Assembly (NCBI RefSeq): GCF_001989455.1
Contig: NZ_CP018346.1
Location: 1,302,001 to 1,366,000 of the forward strand
Direction of reading: 5' to 3'
Source of the DNA: Prochlorococcus sp. RS04
Lineage (GTDB): Bacteria; Cyanobacteriota; Cyanobacteriia; PCC-6307; Cyanobiaceae
Length of the DNA stretch: 64,000 bases
Each line of letters begins with the position of its first letter. Within the stretch, counting starts at the first letter, position 1. Shown piece by piece: positions 44,551 through 53,966 of this stretch. Under the pieces are notes generated by a model. It ran no database searches. It saw only the letters and a program-made list of their open reading frames with translations, and was not told the DNA's origin. The translations under genes and the position numbers were made by a program.

Positions 44551-46076
44551 CTTAAAAATGATTTGAGATTTAAATGTTTATGGAATTCATTCGCAAGATT
44601 ATCAATAATGTGTTGTCTCTTCTCTTTATAAGAGATTGATTTTTTATTTAATATTGGTATATTTTTACTCTTCCTTATTAAATTAATATATTGAACTCTC
44701 CAACTGTCATTTTCAAAGATCCCATGAATGTATGTACCTGCAATAGTTCCTCCTTTATTATTTTCTTTGTACCAACCAAGGTCTGAATCTTTAAAAATAG
44801 GATTAATCATTAATGAACTCTGGATGTCATTTAATACAGTTTGACCATTATGAATTTCAAATCCATTAATTTCTGATTGGCACGGCCATATAGATTTAGA
44901 TTTGATTTGACGTGTTAATTTTTTTTTAAAGAAAGTCGTTTTTAATGGAAGTAATCCAATACCTTTAATTTTTTGTTCAGAATAATTTTTGGAACCCTCT
45001 TTTAAATAAGGATCTTCAAGTGTAGTCCCTAACATTTGTAAACCTCCACATATGCCAATAATATTTCCTTTGTTTTTTGAATAGTCCCTTATATCCTTAG
45101 ATAATCCAGAATTCTCAAGAAATATTTGATCTTTAATCGTTTGTTTACTGCCCGGCAGAATAATGAAGTCATACTTACTTAGGTTTTGTGATTTTCTTAT
45201 CCATTCAATAAATATTGTTTCTTCATTTTCTAGGGGATCAAAATCCGAGAAGTTACTAATAGATGGTAATTTTATAATTCCAACTTTGATTTCAGGATTT
45301 TTAGAAAGTGATTTTTTCTCTATTAAATCTAAAGAATCCTCTGGAGGAAATGAATCATTTAACCATGGAATAATGCCAATAACAGGGATTTGAGTCTTAC
45401 TCTCTATCCATTTCTTCCCATCTTCAAATAATGAAAGGTCTCCTCTAAATCTATTTATAATAATTCCCTTAATAAGCTTCTTTTCTTCAGGCTTCATTAA
45501 TTCAAGAGTACCAATTATTTGTGCAAATACGCCTCCCCTTTCAATATCAGTAACCAAAATGCAATTTGCATTTAAATACTTAGCAACTCTTAAATTAGTC
45601 AGATCTCTATGAATTAAATTCATCTCTACCGGACTTCCAGCCCCTTCGATAATTAAACGGCAATTCGGATTCCCTTCGTAAATAGACTTTAAACTTTTTT
45701 TAATTACTTCCCAGCCTGGGTAAAACCAATCTTTATAGTAATTTTGTGCGGTTGTGGTTCCTATGCTTTTGCCAAGGTGAATAATCTCGCTTATTGAGTT
45801 TCCTTGTGGTTTTAATAAAATGGGATTCATCTCCGCAGAGGGATTAATTCCACAAGCAAAAGCTTGAAGTGCTTGTGAATATGCCATCTCTCCACCTTCC
45901 CAATCAACCCAAGCATTGTTACTCATATTTTGTCCTTTAAAAGGTATTGGTTCTTCTCCTAAATTTTTAAGAATCCTGCAAATAGCAGTAACGGTTAACG
46001 ATTTACCTGCTCCACTGGAAGTACCTAGGACCATTATTGGTTTCTTTATTTCATGTAATTTTGCTTCTAACTCCAT
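44547..46076 (-). CDS. cobQ: Cobyric acid synthase
   Basis: Amidates four side chains of adenosylcobyrinic acid diamide with glutamine and ATP, late in the synthesis of (pseudo)cobalamin. 509 residues. N-terminal ATP site GTSSGAGKSLT (18-28), then a class I glutamine amidotransferase domain with cysteine C343 in GICGGLQMLG and the histidine in GTYIHGIFEN near 450. Only cobalamin gene seen in the window. Divergent from maf by 66 bases. Confidence 0.96.
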   Translation of the reverse strand: MELEAKLHEIKKPIMVLGTSSGAGKSLTVTAICRILKNLGEEPIPFKGQNMSNNAWVDWEGGEMAYSQALQAFACGINPSAEMNPILLKPQGNSISEIIHLGKSIGTTTAQNYYKDWFYPGWEVIKKSLKSIYEGNPNCRLIIEGAGSPVEMNLIHRDLTNLRVAKYLNANCILVTDIERGGVFAQIIGTLELMKPEEKKLIKGIIINRFRGDLSLFEDGKKWIESKTQIPVIGIIPWLNDSFPPEDSLDLIEKKSLSKNPEIKVGIIKLPSISNFSDFDPLENEETIFIEWIRKSQNLSKYDFIILPGSKQTIKDQIFLENSGLSKDIRDYSKNKGNIIGICGGLQMLGTTLEDPYLKEGSKNYSEQKIKGIGLLPLKTTFFKKKLTRQIKSKSIWPCQSEINGFEIHNGQTVLNDIQSSLMINPIFKDSDLGWYKENNKGGTIAGTYIHGIFENDSWRVQYINLIRKSKNIPILNKKSISYKEKRQHIIDNLANEFHKHLNLKSFLS

Positions 46077-46142
46077 TAGTAATTTATATTAATTTTAAAA
46101 TTTATTAATTATTAAATTGAATTATAATTTGTTAAAAAATTT

Positions 46143-46754
46143 GTGTTAATTCTAGCCTCTGCTTCTCAATCTAGAAAGAAATTACTAGAAAATTGTCAAA
46201 TCGAATTTATCCAAATATCAAGTGAATTTGATGAAACTACTATTCAAGAAAAGAATATATTTAATTTAGCTTTGGAATTATCTTTTCAAAAGGCTAATAA
46301 TATATCTGGAAATATTCAAAACATATCATTGCCCGAAGAATTTAATTATGGTCCTTTGGAAATACTTGGGTGCGATTCAATTTTTGAATTTAAAGGAGAA
46401 GCTTATGGAAAACCATCTAATAAAGAGGAAGCATTTAATAGATGGAAAAAAATGTCTGGAGAGTTTGGATTTTTACATACTGGTCATACTCTAATAATTG
46501 GGAATTTTGATTCAACTTCCAAAATTTTTAAAATCACTGAAATAATAAAAAAGACAGTAAGTTCAAGAGTTTATTTTTCTAATTTGGAAGATTGGGAAAT
46601 TAAGAGTTACGTAGAAACAAATGAACCTTTATATTGCGCCGGGGGATTTGCCTTAGAAGGTATAGGGGGTAAATATATAGAAAAAATAGAAGGTTGCTTC
46701 AGTAATGTAATGGGATTAAGTTTGCCATGGCTTAGAGAAAATTTATGTAGATAA
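46143..46754 (+). CDS. maf: Maf-like nucleotide pyrophosphatase
   Basis: Removes non-canonical nucleotides such as m5UTP or pseudo-UTP. 203 residues from a GTG start ([17 protein letters not shown], the Maf signature SxSxxRxxLL). [23 protein letters not shown] and FLHTGHTLI follow in family order. It was long linked to septum formation. A terminator separates it from the convergent psbC. Confidence 0.94.
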   Translation: MLILASASQSRKKLLENCQIEFIQISSEFDETTIQEKNIFNLALELSFQKANNISGNIQNISLPEEFNYGPLEILGCDSIFEFKGEAYGKPSNKEEAFNRWKKMSGEFGFLHTGHTLIIGNFDSTSKIFKITEIIKKTVSSRVYFSNLEDWEIKSYVETNEPLYCAGGFALEGIGGKYIEKIEGCFSNVMGLSLPWLRENLCR

Positions 46755-46765
46755 TAAAATCGAGC

Positions 46766-46800
46766 AAAAAAAAACCCTATCCAAAGATAGGGCTTTTTTA
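46766..46800. terminator. Bidirectional terminator between maf and psbC
   Basis: CCCTATC (46775-46781) pairs with GATAGGG (46786-46792). A-run in front and T-run behind let it serve both convergent genes. Confidence 0.92.
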
Positions 46801-46813
46801 GTTGAGTTAGAAA

Positions 46814-48196
46814 TTAATCTAAATCAGGCATTTCTAGAGCTGGTTCACTCTTTCTGTCGATTCCTTTTTCGAAACCAGCAGCGGCTGCTCTAGCACGTCC
46901 AGCATGCCAAAGATGACCAATGAATGTAAACCATCCTAGGAAGAATTGAGCTGCAGCTAACCATTGTCTTAAGTTAACGAAGTTAACAGCATTAGGCTCT
47001 GTAATGATTCCACCAACAGAGTTGATAGAAGCGTTTGGAGCATGAGTCATATATTCAGCTGCTCTTCTTACCTGCCAAGGCTGAATATCATTTTGGATTT
47101 TCTCAAGGCTCAATCCATTAGGTCCTCTTAAAGGCTCTAACCATGGCCCTCTGAAATCCCAAAATCTCATTGTTTCACCACCAAATATAATTTCACCAGT
47201 AGGAGATCTCATGAGATACTTACCTAGACCTGTTGGTCCCATTGTTGAACCTACGTTAGCTCCAATTCTTTGATCTCTCACTAGGAAAGTAAAGCTTTGA
47301 GCCTGTGAAGCTTCAGCATTTGTTGGGCCATAAAACTCTGAAGGGTAAGCAGTGTTGTTAAACCAGATGAAAGTTGAAGCAATAAAACTTGCTACACAAA
47401 TTCCACCAAGAGCGTAACTTAATAGTCCTTCACCATTCCAGATAAAAGCTCTTCTTGCCCATCCAAAAGGTTTGGTAAAGATATGGAATATTCCTCCAAT
47501 AATTGCAGTAATACCCACGTAAACATGTCCACCAACAATATCTTCAATGGAGTTGACACCGATTATTGAACCAGCTCCTCCCCATGGAGATCTAAATAGA
47601 TAACCAAGAATAACTCTTGGGTCTAAGGTTGGGTTTACAAGTCTGACTTCACCACCACCAGGTGCCCATGTGTCATATGCACCGCCAATAAAACACCAGT
47701 TTACTGACCATGCTAGTGCACCTACACCTAGAACAATCAAATGATATCCGAGGATATTTGTCATTTGATTTTTGTCTCTCCAATCGGTTGAGAAAAATGG
47801 AAAATCTTCTTCAAGTTTTTCTGGACCTGCTAATGAATGGTAAATACCACCAAAACCAAGTACAGCGGAAGCTATCAAGTGAACCACGCCTGCCTGGAAG
47901 AAAGGCATGATATCAGTAACTTCACCACCTGGGCCTATTCCATAGCCAAACATTGCAACGTGTGGCATACAGATTAAACCTTGCTCCCACATTGGTTTAT
48001 CAAAAGTAAAATGATTAACCTCAAAGAGCATCATTGCTCCCGCCCAAAAGACTATTAGTCCAGAGTGAGCAATGTGAGCTCCTAATAAACGTCCAGATAA
48101 ATTGATTAATCTAGCATTACCTACGTACCAGGCATAACCAGTTTCCTCAATACTTTGGTTTGGAGCTCTTAATAAATTATTAAAGGGCGTTTCCAC
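46814..48196 (-). CDS. psbC: Photosystem II CP43 protein
   Basis: Inner antenna of photosystem II, six helices binding chlorophyll and one Mn-cluster ligand. About 460 residues from GTG at 48196 ([22 protein letters not shown]). This start is preferred over an upstream ATG at 48223 because GAGGAGG lies 9 bases in front and the product then begins at the known processing site. The large E loop with the Mn ligand region ([49 protein letters not shown]) is complete. It overlaps psbD by 17 bases. Confidence 0.97.
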   Translation of the reverse strand: METPFNNLLRAPNQSIEETGYAWYVGNARLINLSGRLLGAHIAHSGLIVFWAGAMMLFEVNHFTFDKPMWEQGLICMPHVAMFGYGIGPGGEVTDIMPFFQAGVVHLIASAVLGFGGIYHSLAGPEKLEEDFPFFSTDWRDKNQMTNILGYHLIVLGVGALAWSVNWCFIGGAYDTWAPGGGEVRLVNPTLDPRVILGYLFRSPWGGAGSIIGVNSIEDIVGGHVYVGITAIIGGIFHIFTKPFGWARRAFIWNGEGLLSYALGGICVASFIASTFIWFNNTAYPSEFYGPTNAEASQAQSFTFLVRDQRIGANVGSTMGPTGLGKYLMRSPTGEIIFGGETMRFWDFRGPWLEPLRGPNGLSLEKIQNDIQPWQVRRAAEYMTHAPNASINSVGGIITEPNAVNFVNLRQWLAAAQFFLGWFTFIGHLWHAGRARAAAAGFEKGIDRKSEPALEMPDLD

Positions 48197-49256
48197 GTGG
48201 AAGAACCTCCTCAGGGAATACAAAGTTTTCGTGTGGTTGATCCACAGAAGACATCCATGCTCGCATACCTTCGTTCAAAAGTATATTTTTTGTATAGAAA
48301 GTTTCAAATTCTGGATCTTCTGCCGCACGGATTTCTTGGCTTACGAAATCATAAGCTCTTAAGTTAAGTGCTAAGCCGACAATACCTATTGAAGATGTCC
48401 ACATACCCATAACAGGTACAAATAGCATTAAGAAATGTAAGAAACGCTTGTTTGAGAAAGCAATACCGAAGATTTGACTCCAGAATCTATTCGCTGTAAT
48501 CATTGAATAAGTTTCTTCTTCTTGAGTAGGGTCAAAAGCTCTAAATGTTGAACTTTGAACCTTACCATCTGTATAAATACTTGTATCTTCATACAAAGTA
48601 TTTTGTACTGTAGCTCCATGAATAGCGCATAGTAGAGCACCACCAAGAATTCCAGCAACACCCATCATGTGAAATGGATTTAAAGTAATATTGTGAAAAC
48701 CTTGAATGAACAGAATGTAACGGAAGATTGCTGCAACACCGAATGAAGGTGCGAAGAACCAACTATGCTGTCCTAAAGGATAAATAAGGAAAATACTTGT
48801 AAATACTGCAATTACTGCTGAGAATGCTAAAGCGTTGTATGGTCTAATTCCAACAAGGCCAGCAATTTCAAACTGACGAAGCATAAAACCAATTAGGCCA
48901 AATACTCCATGTAATGCAACGAAGTTCCAAAGTCCACCAAGCTGTAGCCATCTTACGAAACTACCTTGGGCTTCAGGACCCCATAAAAATAGAAGACTGT
49001 GTCCCATGGCATCACCAGGGGTGCTTACAGCTGCTGTTAAAAAGTTACAACCTTCAAGGTATGAGCTTGCAACTCCATGTGTGTACCAAGAGGTAACAAA
49101 TGTTGTTCCGACGAACCAACCACCTATCGCAAGATATGCACAAGGAAGTAGAAGTAATCCGGACCAACCAATAAATACAAAGCGGTCGCGCTTCAACCAA
49201 TCATCGAGGACATCAAACCATCCTCTTTGTGGGGCGCTACCAACTGCGATCGTCAT
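48180..49256 (-). CDS. psbD: Photosystem II D2 protein
   Basis: Reaction-centre core subunit D2, 358 residues, five membrane helices. It starts [76 protein letters not shown] and the quinone-iron ligand region are all in place; the C-terminus is [11 protein letters not shown]. The 183-base upstream spacer, shared with the divergent ycf4, must hold the promoter. First gene of psbD-psbC. Confidence 0.98.
   Translation of the reverse strand: MTIAVGSAPQRGWFDVLDDWLKRDRFVFIGWSGLLLLPCAYLAIGGWFVGTTFVTSWYTHGVASSYLEGCNFLTAAVSTPGDAMGHSLLFLWGPEAQGSFVRWLQLGGLWNFVALHGVFGLIGFMLRQFEIAGLVGIRPYNALAFSAVIAVFTSIFLIYPLGQHSWFFAPSFGVAAIFRYILFIQGFHNITLNPFHMMGVAGILGGALLCAIHGATVQNTLYEDTSIYTDGKVQSSTFRAFDPTQEEETYSMITANRFWSQIFGIAFSNKRFLHFLMLFVPVMGMWTSSIGIVGLALNLRAYDFVSQEIRAAEDPEFETFYTKNILLNEGMRAWMSSVDQPHENFVFPEEVLPRGNAL
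48206..48212 (-). promoter_or_regulatory. Ribosome binding site that fixes the psbC GTG start
   Basis: GAGGAGG on the minus strand, inside the psbD coding region, with 9 bases to the GTG at 48196. It supports translation of psbC from GTG within the psbD-psbC message. Confidence 0.88.
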
Positions 49257-49439
49257 GAGAAATCGTTTTTTAGCTTCGGGATACGCAGAGACTGTAACAA
49301 AGATTGAGAGTAATGTGGGGAAATATTTGTATATCTGAAATGCCTTGTAAAGCTTTCCTGACTTTTTTATTAAAAATTAGGTAAGAATACTCCCTTAGTT
49401 TGTTAAATTATCTGAATTAGGCTCTAAAAAAAGATAAAA

Positions 49440-49997
49440 ATGAATTCAGACCTCACGTCATTCGATAAAATCGAACAAAAAATTGGTGGATCAAGAAAAA
49501 TTTCAAATTACATTATTGGAGGAATGTTGACTATAGGAGGTATTGGTTTTCTTTTGGCCTCTATATCTAGCTATACAGGAAGGGATTTATTACCTTTAGG
49601 AAATCCTTCAACTTTATTGTTTATCCCTCAAGGAATAATAATGGGAGCATACGGAGTAATAGCTAATTTATTGAATTTTTACTTGTGGTATTTGGTTTAC
49701 ATAAACTTTGGTTCAGGAAGTAATTATTTTGATAAATCCTCAAAATCTGTAGAAATAAAAAGAAAGGGATTATTTAAAGATGTTGAAGTTAAATTAAATT
49801 TTGATGAAATTAAATCTGTTAAGTTAGATATAAGTGAGGGATTTAATCCTAGAAGAAGAATTGCTCTAGTATTAAAAGGTAGAAAAAAACCTCTCCCTTT
49901 AAGCGGTGCGGGTGAACTAAAACCACTGCTTCAGGTTGAAGAAGAAGGAGCTCGTCTAGCTAAATTTTTAGATGTTAATTTGGAGGGCTTAAAATAA
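49440..49997 (+). CDS. ycf4: Photosystem I assembly protein Ycf4
   Basis: 185-residue thylakoid membrane protein that helps assemble photosystem I. Two hydrophobic segments (about 25-45 and 62-86: GMLTIGGIGFLLASISSY; IPQGIIMGAYGVIANLLNFYLWYLV) and a soluble C-terminal domain (IKRKGLFKDVEVKLNFDEI, GRKKPLPLSGAGELKPL). Normal length. Divergent from psbD. Confidence 0.96.
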   Translation: MNSDLTSFDKIEQKIGGSRKISNYIIGGMLTIGGIGFLLASISSYTGRDLLPLGNPSTLLFIPQGIIMGAYGVIANLLNFYLWYLVYINFGSGSNYFDKSSKSVEIKRKGLFKDVEVKLNFDEIKSVKLDISEGFNPRRRIALVLKGRKKPLPLSGAGELKPLLQVEEEGARLAKFLDVNLEGLK

Positions 49998-50650
49998 AAA
50001 AAAAATATTTTTTAATAACATTATTTTCTATACAGGTTTTGCTGTTGGTTCAAGCTTGTAGTTATAAAAGTAAGATTGATCCAAATTATTACTGCCAAAA
50101 ACTTAAATTTAGTTGTATTCAAAGTAATAAAGTAATTAATTTTAAAACTTCAAAAGGTGATTTTGCGGTAAAATTATTTGGCAAAGATAACCCAGTAACA
50201 GTATCAAATTTTCTGGAAAACGTTGAAAATAATATTTATGTAAATCAAAAATTTTATAAAATAATAAACTATCCCCAAATAAGATTTATACATGGCGGCG
50301 TTAATCCAGAAGATAAATCTTATATAGAACGAAAACAAAACCTGAATAAGATAAGTCCAACAATACCTTTAGAAATAAAATTCAAAGAAGAAGTAAAACC
50401 GAGATATAACTATCAAGTAAAAAATCCTAGTGAAACAGTAAATTTAGTTAATACTTTTGAGAGTGGATCAATCGCTATGGTTAAAAGCGGTAAGGATAAG
50501 TCTTCATCTACTGAATTTTTTTTCGTAACGACTAAGATCCCAGAACTAGATGGAAGATATTCGATTTTTGGAAAGATTATTAAAGGATTAGACGTACTCG
50601 AAAAAATCAATAAAGAAGACTACATTAAGGCAGTCCAGATTTCTAATTAA
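49994..50650 (+). CDS. Cyclophilin-type peptidyl-prolyl isomerase lipoprotein, apparent AUA start
   Basis: Cyclophilin fold, about 190 residues after the signal: [66 protein letters not shown]. Catalytic arginine and the usual FHR are replaced or shifted, so activity is doubtful. A normal TTG start at 50039 would cut the signal peptide. Reading up to ATA at 49994 gives [20 protein letters not shown] followed by C, a full lipoprotein signal. The ATA overlaps the ycf4 stop (ATAA), as ATGA overlaps do, so coupled initiation at AUA is plausible. A TAA closes the frame at 49976-49978. Confidence 0.78.
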   Translation: MKKKYFLITLFSIQVLLLVQACSYKSKIDPNYYCQKLKFSCIQSNKVINFKTSKGDFAVKLFGKDNPVTVSNFLENVENNIYVNQKFYKIINYPQIRFIHGGVNPEDKSYIERKQNLNKISPTIPLEIKFKEEVKPRYNYQVKNPSETVNLVNTFESGSIAMVKSGKDKSSSTEFFFVTTKIPELDGRYSIFGKIIKGLDVLEKINKEDYIKAVQISN

Positions 50651-51171
50651 ATTTCTAGAGAATATTTATTTATTTTCAACATTTCTGTATTAACTCCTGA
50701 AGAGCGTTTAAGAGCTACCTTACCAGTCCTCGCTATTTCAAGGATGCCGTATGGCTCGAGTAATTTCTCTAGAGCAACTAACTTCCCAGGATCTCCAACT
50801 ACCTCGAGAGTTAAGGCCATATCTGATACATCAACAACTTTTGCACGGAAGATTTGTACTATATCAAGGATATTACTCCTAGTATCTTCTTTCGATGAAA
50901 CTTTTAGTAACATCAATTCCCTTTCAACAGCTGCGAGATTAGTAAAATCTACGACTCCCAGAACATTAAATAACTTATTAAGTTGCTTAGTCATTTGTTG
51001 AAGAGTTTCATCATCACCCTCTACTACCATTGTTAATCTTGAAATTCCTTTAGATTCTGCAGGTCCTACTGCAAGGCTATCTATGTTGAACCCCCTTCTG
51101 GCGAAGAGACCTGAGATTCTACTCAAGGCTCCAGATTCATCTTCTACAAGAACTGATAATGTATGTTTCAT
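50647..51171 (-). CDS. ilvH: Acetolactate synthase regulatory subunit
   Basis: Small subunit that controls acetolactate synthase by valine feedback in branched-chain amino-acid synthesis. 174 residues with two ACT-type domains: [35 protein letters not shown] and a C-terminal [26 protein letters not shown]. The large subunit ilvB is not in the window. It overlaps the cyclophilin gene end by 4 bases (convergent) and follows the hydrolase gene by 3 bases. Confidence 0.96.
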   Translation of the reverse strand: MKHTLSVLVEDESGALSRISGLFARRGFNIDSLAVGPAESKGISRLTMVVEGDDETLQQMTKQLNKLFNVLGVVDFTNLAAVERELMLLKVSSKEDTRSNILDIVQIFRAKVVDVSDMALTLEVVGDPGKLVALEKLLEPYGILEIARTGKVALKRSSGVNTEMLKINKYSLEI

Positions 51172-51174
51172 ATT

Positions 51175-52116
51175 TTAAAAGGTTTTTAAATCTCTAATCC
51201 ATTCATAAGAAATTCTATTGAATACTGAAGGGTCTTCATCATGGATACAATGCCCTGAATTGGATACTATTTTTAATTTTACCCATCTATGGAAATTTGC
51301 AATCTTTTTACCAACAAACAAAGGTATGAAATTATCTTTTTCGCCCCAAATTAATAAAAAAGGAACTTTTTTTGAGGCGCTAAGTTTTCTCAAAAGGTAA
51401 GAAGCTTTAAATTTTTCATCTCTAGAAGACATTCCAATACACATTGCTCTTAATGCTCTAGCTGAAGTTCTCCTTAAAACTGGTTTTGTAACCAAATCTA
51501 TTAGTTCGCGATCAATATTATCTTTTTTAAAATAGGCAGAATTTAGTCCCAGTTTAATAAACCCTAATTTAGTTATTAAAAATAAAATAAACTCCAAAGG
51601 GAAAAACAAAAAAAATATTGTTATGAATCTATCTTGAAATTTCTTAAATGATGATTTTTTTGTTATGGACTTTTTATTTTCTTGAATTTGATCTGGTAAA
51701 GGCGATGCAATAACTGTTGCAATCTGATCCTCTAATGAAACAGCACATGTTAAAGCAACTAGTGATCCAAGGGAATTGCCAATAAGAATTACTTTCCCAG
51801 AATTCTTTGGTCTTATTACCTGTGTAATAAAGTCTTTCACTTGATCACACCAAATCTCATTATTTAATTTTCCAATTTGTCTAATCCCAGGTTGATCTGA
51901 ATCCCCAAATCCTATTAAATCCAAAGAATAAGAGGCAAAATTCTTTTTTGCAAAATACTCTAAATTGTTTCTCCAATGTTTTCGACTTGCTCCAAATCCA
52001 TGGAGAAAGATAATTGGAATCTCATTTTCTTCGCCTGTAACACTCCAACAAATTTTAAAACCATTCCAATTCCAGTAATTAGGAATGTTTATATTTTTTT
52101 TAAAATTATTATTCAT
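51175..52116 (-). CDS. Alpha/beta-fold hydrolase
   Basis: 313 residues. Oxyanion motif HGFGASRKHW, nucleophile elbow GNSLGS, acid in LLIWGEKDNFIP and catalytic histidine in SNSGHCIHDEDP. Close in style to the cyanobacterial and plant hydrolases near chlorophyll metabolism genes, but the substrate is unknown. Translated three bases before ilvH. Confidence 0.88.
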   Translation of the reverse strand: MNNNFKKNINIPNYWNWNGFKICWSVTGEENEIPIIFLHGFGASRKHWRNNLEYFAKKNFASYSLDLIGFGDSDQPGIRQIGKLNNEIWCDQVKDFITQVIRPKNSGKVILIGNSLGSLVALTCAVSLEDQIATVIASPLPDQIQENKKSITKKSSFKKFQDRFITIFFLFFPLEFILFLITKLGFIKLGLNSAYFKKDNIDRELIDLVTKPVLRRTSARALRAMCIGMSSRDEKFKASYLLRKLSASKKVPFLLIWGEKDNFIPLFVGKKIANFHRWVKLKIVSNSGHCIHDEDPSVFNRISYEWIRDLKTF

Positions 52117-52210
52117 ATATTCAAAAAATTTTCAAGATATTTGAATTATCCACATTTTTAACAAATAATTGTATTTTGAATGTAAATTATAGTAATCATT
52201 CAATTTTACT

Positions 52211-52309
52211 ATGGCTAAAGAAATTTTTAGTATTGCAGCAGTTTTTTGGATACTGATACCAATAGGATTAGTTGGTGGTGCTTTGTTATTAAAGTTTCAG
52301 GGAGACTGA
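52211..52309 (+). CDS. petM: Cytochrome b6f subunit VII (PetM)
   Basis: 32-residue single-helix subunit of the cytochrome b6f complex, too small for routine ORF finding. Sequence [20 protein letters not shown] continues [12 protein letters not shown], matching PetM end to end. ATG 52211, TGA 52307. Upstream of ycf39 on the same strand. Confidence 0.96.
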
Positions 52310-52366
52310 TTCTCACGGATACATCACAATTTGAGTTATGGTCTTAAAGTTAAGTAAATCTTAAGT

Positions 52367-53329
52367 ATGAAGATTCTTTTAGTAGGAGCAACAGGGACAC
52401 TTGGTAGACAAATAGCAAAGCAAGCTATAGAAGAGGGACATGAAGTAAGATGCTTTGTAAGAAATCCAAGAAAAGCTTCCTTTCTACAAGAATGGGGTTG
52501 TGAGCTAACAAAAGGTAATTTATTAAATTCTTCTGATATCGAATATGCATTGCAAGATATTGAAGTAGTTATTGATGCGGCGACTAGTAGGCCAGATGAT
52601 CCTAAAAGTATTTATGAAATTGATTGGGATGGAAAACTTAACTTATTCAATGCTTGCGAATCTTTAAACGTAAAAAGGGTAATATTCCTTTCTATCCTCC
52701 TAACAGAAAAGTTTAGAAATGTTCCTTTAATGGACATTAAATTTTGCACTGAAAAACTTCTTGAAAAATCTGATTTAGACTATACAATCTTCAAATGTGC
52801 AGCTTTTATGCAAGGAGTTATTGGTCAATTCGCAATCCCAATCTTGGATAGTCAAGCAGTGTGGATGAGTGGGACTCCAACTAAAATTGCTTATATGAAT
52901 ACACAAGATATGGCGAAAGTTGTTGTAGCAGCAGTAAATAATCCAAAAACTCACAGAACATCATTGCCATTAGTAGGTCCCAAAGCATGGGATTCAAATG
53001 AAGTTATATCTTTATGTGAAAAATTTAGTGAAAAAAAGGCGAAAATTTTTAGAGTTTCCCCCTTCCTTATTAGTGTTACTCAAAAAGTAGTTTCCTTTTT
53101 CCAAGATTCTCTAAATGTTGCTGAGCGATTGGCTTTTGCTGAAGTAACTAGTAGTGGTGAATCATTAGATGCTGACATGAGCAAAACTTACGAAATATTG
53201 GAAGTTAAAAAAGAAGATATGACCTCACTAGAGAGCTATATAAAGGAGTATTATCAACAAATACTTAAAAGATTAAGGGAAATGGAAGCAGATCTTAATA
53301 TTGAAGAAAAAAAGAGATTACCTTTTTAA
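52367..53329 (+). CDS. ycf39: Ycf39-type NAD(P)-binding assembly factor
   Basis: Atypical short-chain dehydrogenase of the NmrA group, 320 residues, linked in cyanobacteria to delivering chlorophyll to photosystem II reaction-centre proteins. N-terminal dinucleotide motif GATGTLG (8-14), no SDR catalytic YxxxK. CFVRNPRKASFLQEWGCELTKGNL and the C-terminal extension fit Ycf39. Expressed 58 bases after petM. Confidence 0.93.
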   Translation: MKILLVGATGTLGRQIAKQAIEEGHEVRCFVRNPRKASFLQEWGCELTKGNLLNSSDIEYALQDIEVVIDAATSRPDDPKSIYEIDWDGKLNLFNACESLNVKRVIFLSILLTEKFRNVPLMDIKFCTEKLLEKSDLDYTIFKCAAFMQGVIGQFAIPILDSQAVWMSGTPTKIAYMNTQDMAKVVVAAVNNPKTHRTSLPLVGPKAWDSNEVISLCEKFSEKKAKIFRVSPFLISVTQKVVSFFQDSLNVAERLAFAEVTSSGESLDADMSKTYEILEVKKEDMTSLESYIKEYYQQILKRLREMEADLNIEEKKRLPF

Positions 53330-53385
53330 TATTGCAATTTTAGAATCAGATAGTATATTTGTACTATATTAAATATTATTGACCT

Positions 53386-53598
53386 ATGTCTGTTTCTAAG
53401 TCTAAAAACCTTGAACGAAAATTAGATAATTTTGCAAAAGAAGCAAAAAATGAATTGAATAATGTTTGCGGATCTTCATTATGGGAAAGCCTTGGGTTTG
53501 TTTTTTTTGATCAATTAGAAGATTCTGAAAAAATTGCGAAAGCAAATTTTTACTATGGACAACTTCAAATAATTAATGAAATTAAATTTTCAATTTGA
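53386..53598 (+). CDS. Small protein of unknown function (70 aa)
   Basis: Soluble helical protein, MSVSKSKNLERKLDNFAKEAKNELNN then SSLWESLGFVFFDQLEDSE. ATG start, no known domain. Located between ycf39 and infA on the same strand. Confidence 0.62.
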   Translation: MSVSKSKNLERKLDNFAKEAKNELNNVCGSSLWESLGFVFFDQLEDSEKIAKANFYYGQLQIINEIKFSI

Positions 53599-53690
53599 AT
53601 TGAATTGCATATTTTTACGTGTGTAATTTTTTTTAAATCAATTTTGGCCAATCTTTTTCTGATAATATGTACTTAGTAAAAGATTAATTA

Positions 53691-53957
53691 ATGATTGAAA
53701 CTTCAGGTGTAATAGAAAAAGAGCAGGGGAATGGATTTTATTTGGTTACCTTAGAACAACCTGAAGGACATCAATGTTTATGTAGAGCTGCAGGTAAATT
53801 GACTAAATTTAGAATTAAATTATTAGCTGGAGACAAAGTGTTAGTTGAGATAAGTCCTTATGATCTTTCTAGAGGGAGGATAACTTATAGAGAGAGGAAT
53901 GCAGGCAATGCTAAACCTACCACTAATAAAAATAATCCCAAGAGAAATAATAAATAA
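53691..53957 (+). CDS. infA: Translation initiation factor IF-1
   Basis: OB-fold protein that binds the ribosomal A site during initiation. 88 residues: usual core (SGVIEKEQGNGFYLVTLEQPEGHQCLCRAAGKL...RIKLLAGDKVLVEISPYDLSRGRITYR) plus a basic, asparagine-rich C-terminal tail of about 18 residues not present in typical 72-residue IF-1. The core cysteines are unusual. Confidence 0.93.
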   Translation: MIETSGVIEKEQGNGFYLVTLEQPEGHQCLCRAAGKLTKFRIKLLAGDKVLVEISPYDLSRGRITYRERNAGNAKPTTNKNNPKRNNK

Positions 53958-53966
53958 AAAGTTACT

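Noticed and set aside
48197-48223. Upstream ATG start for psbC at 48223
   Set aside because: A strong ribosome site precedes the GTG at 48196 and the known N-terminus begins there.
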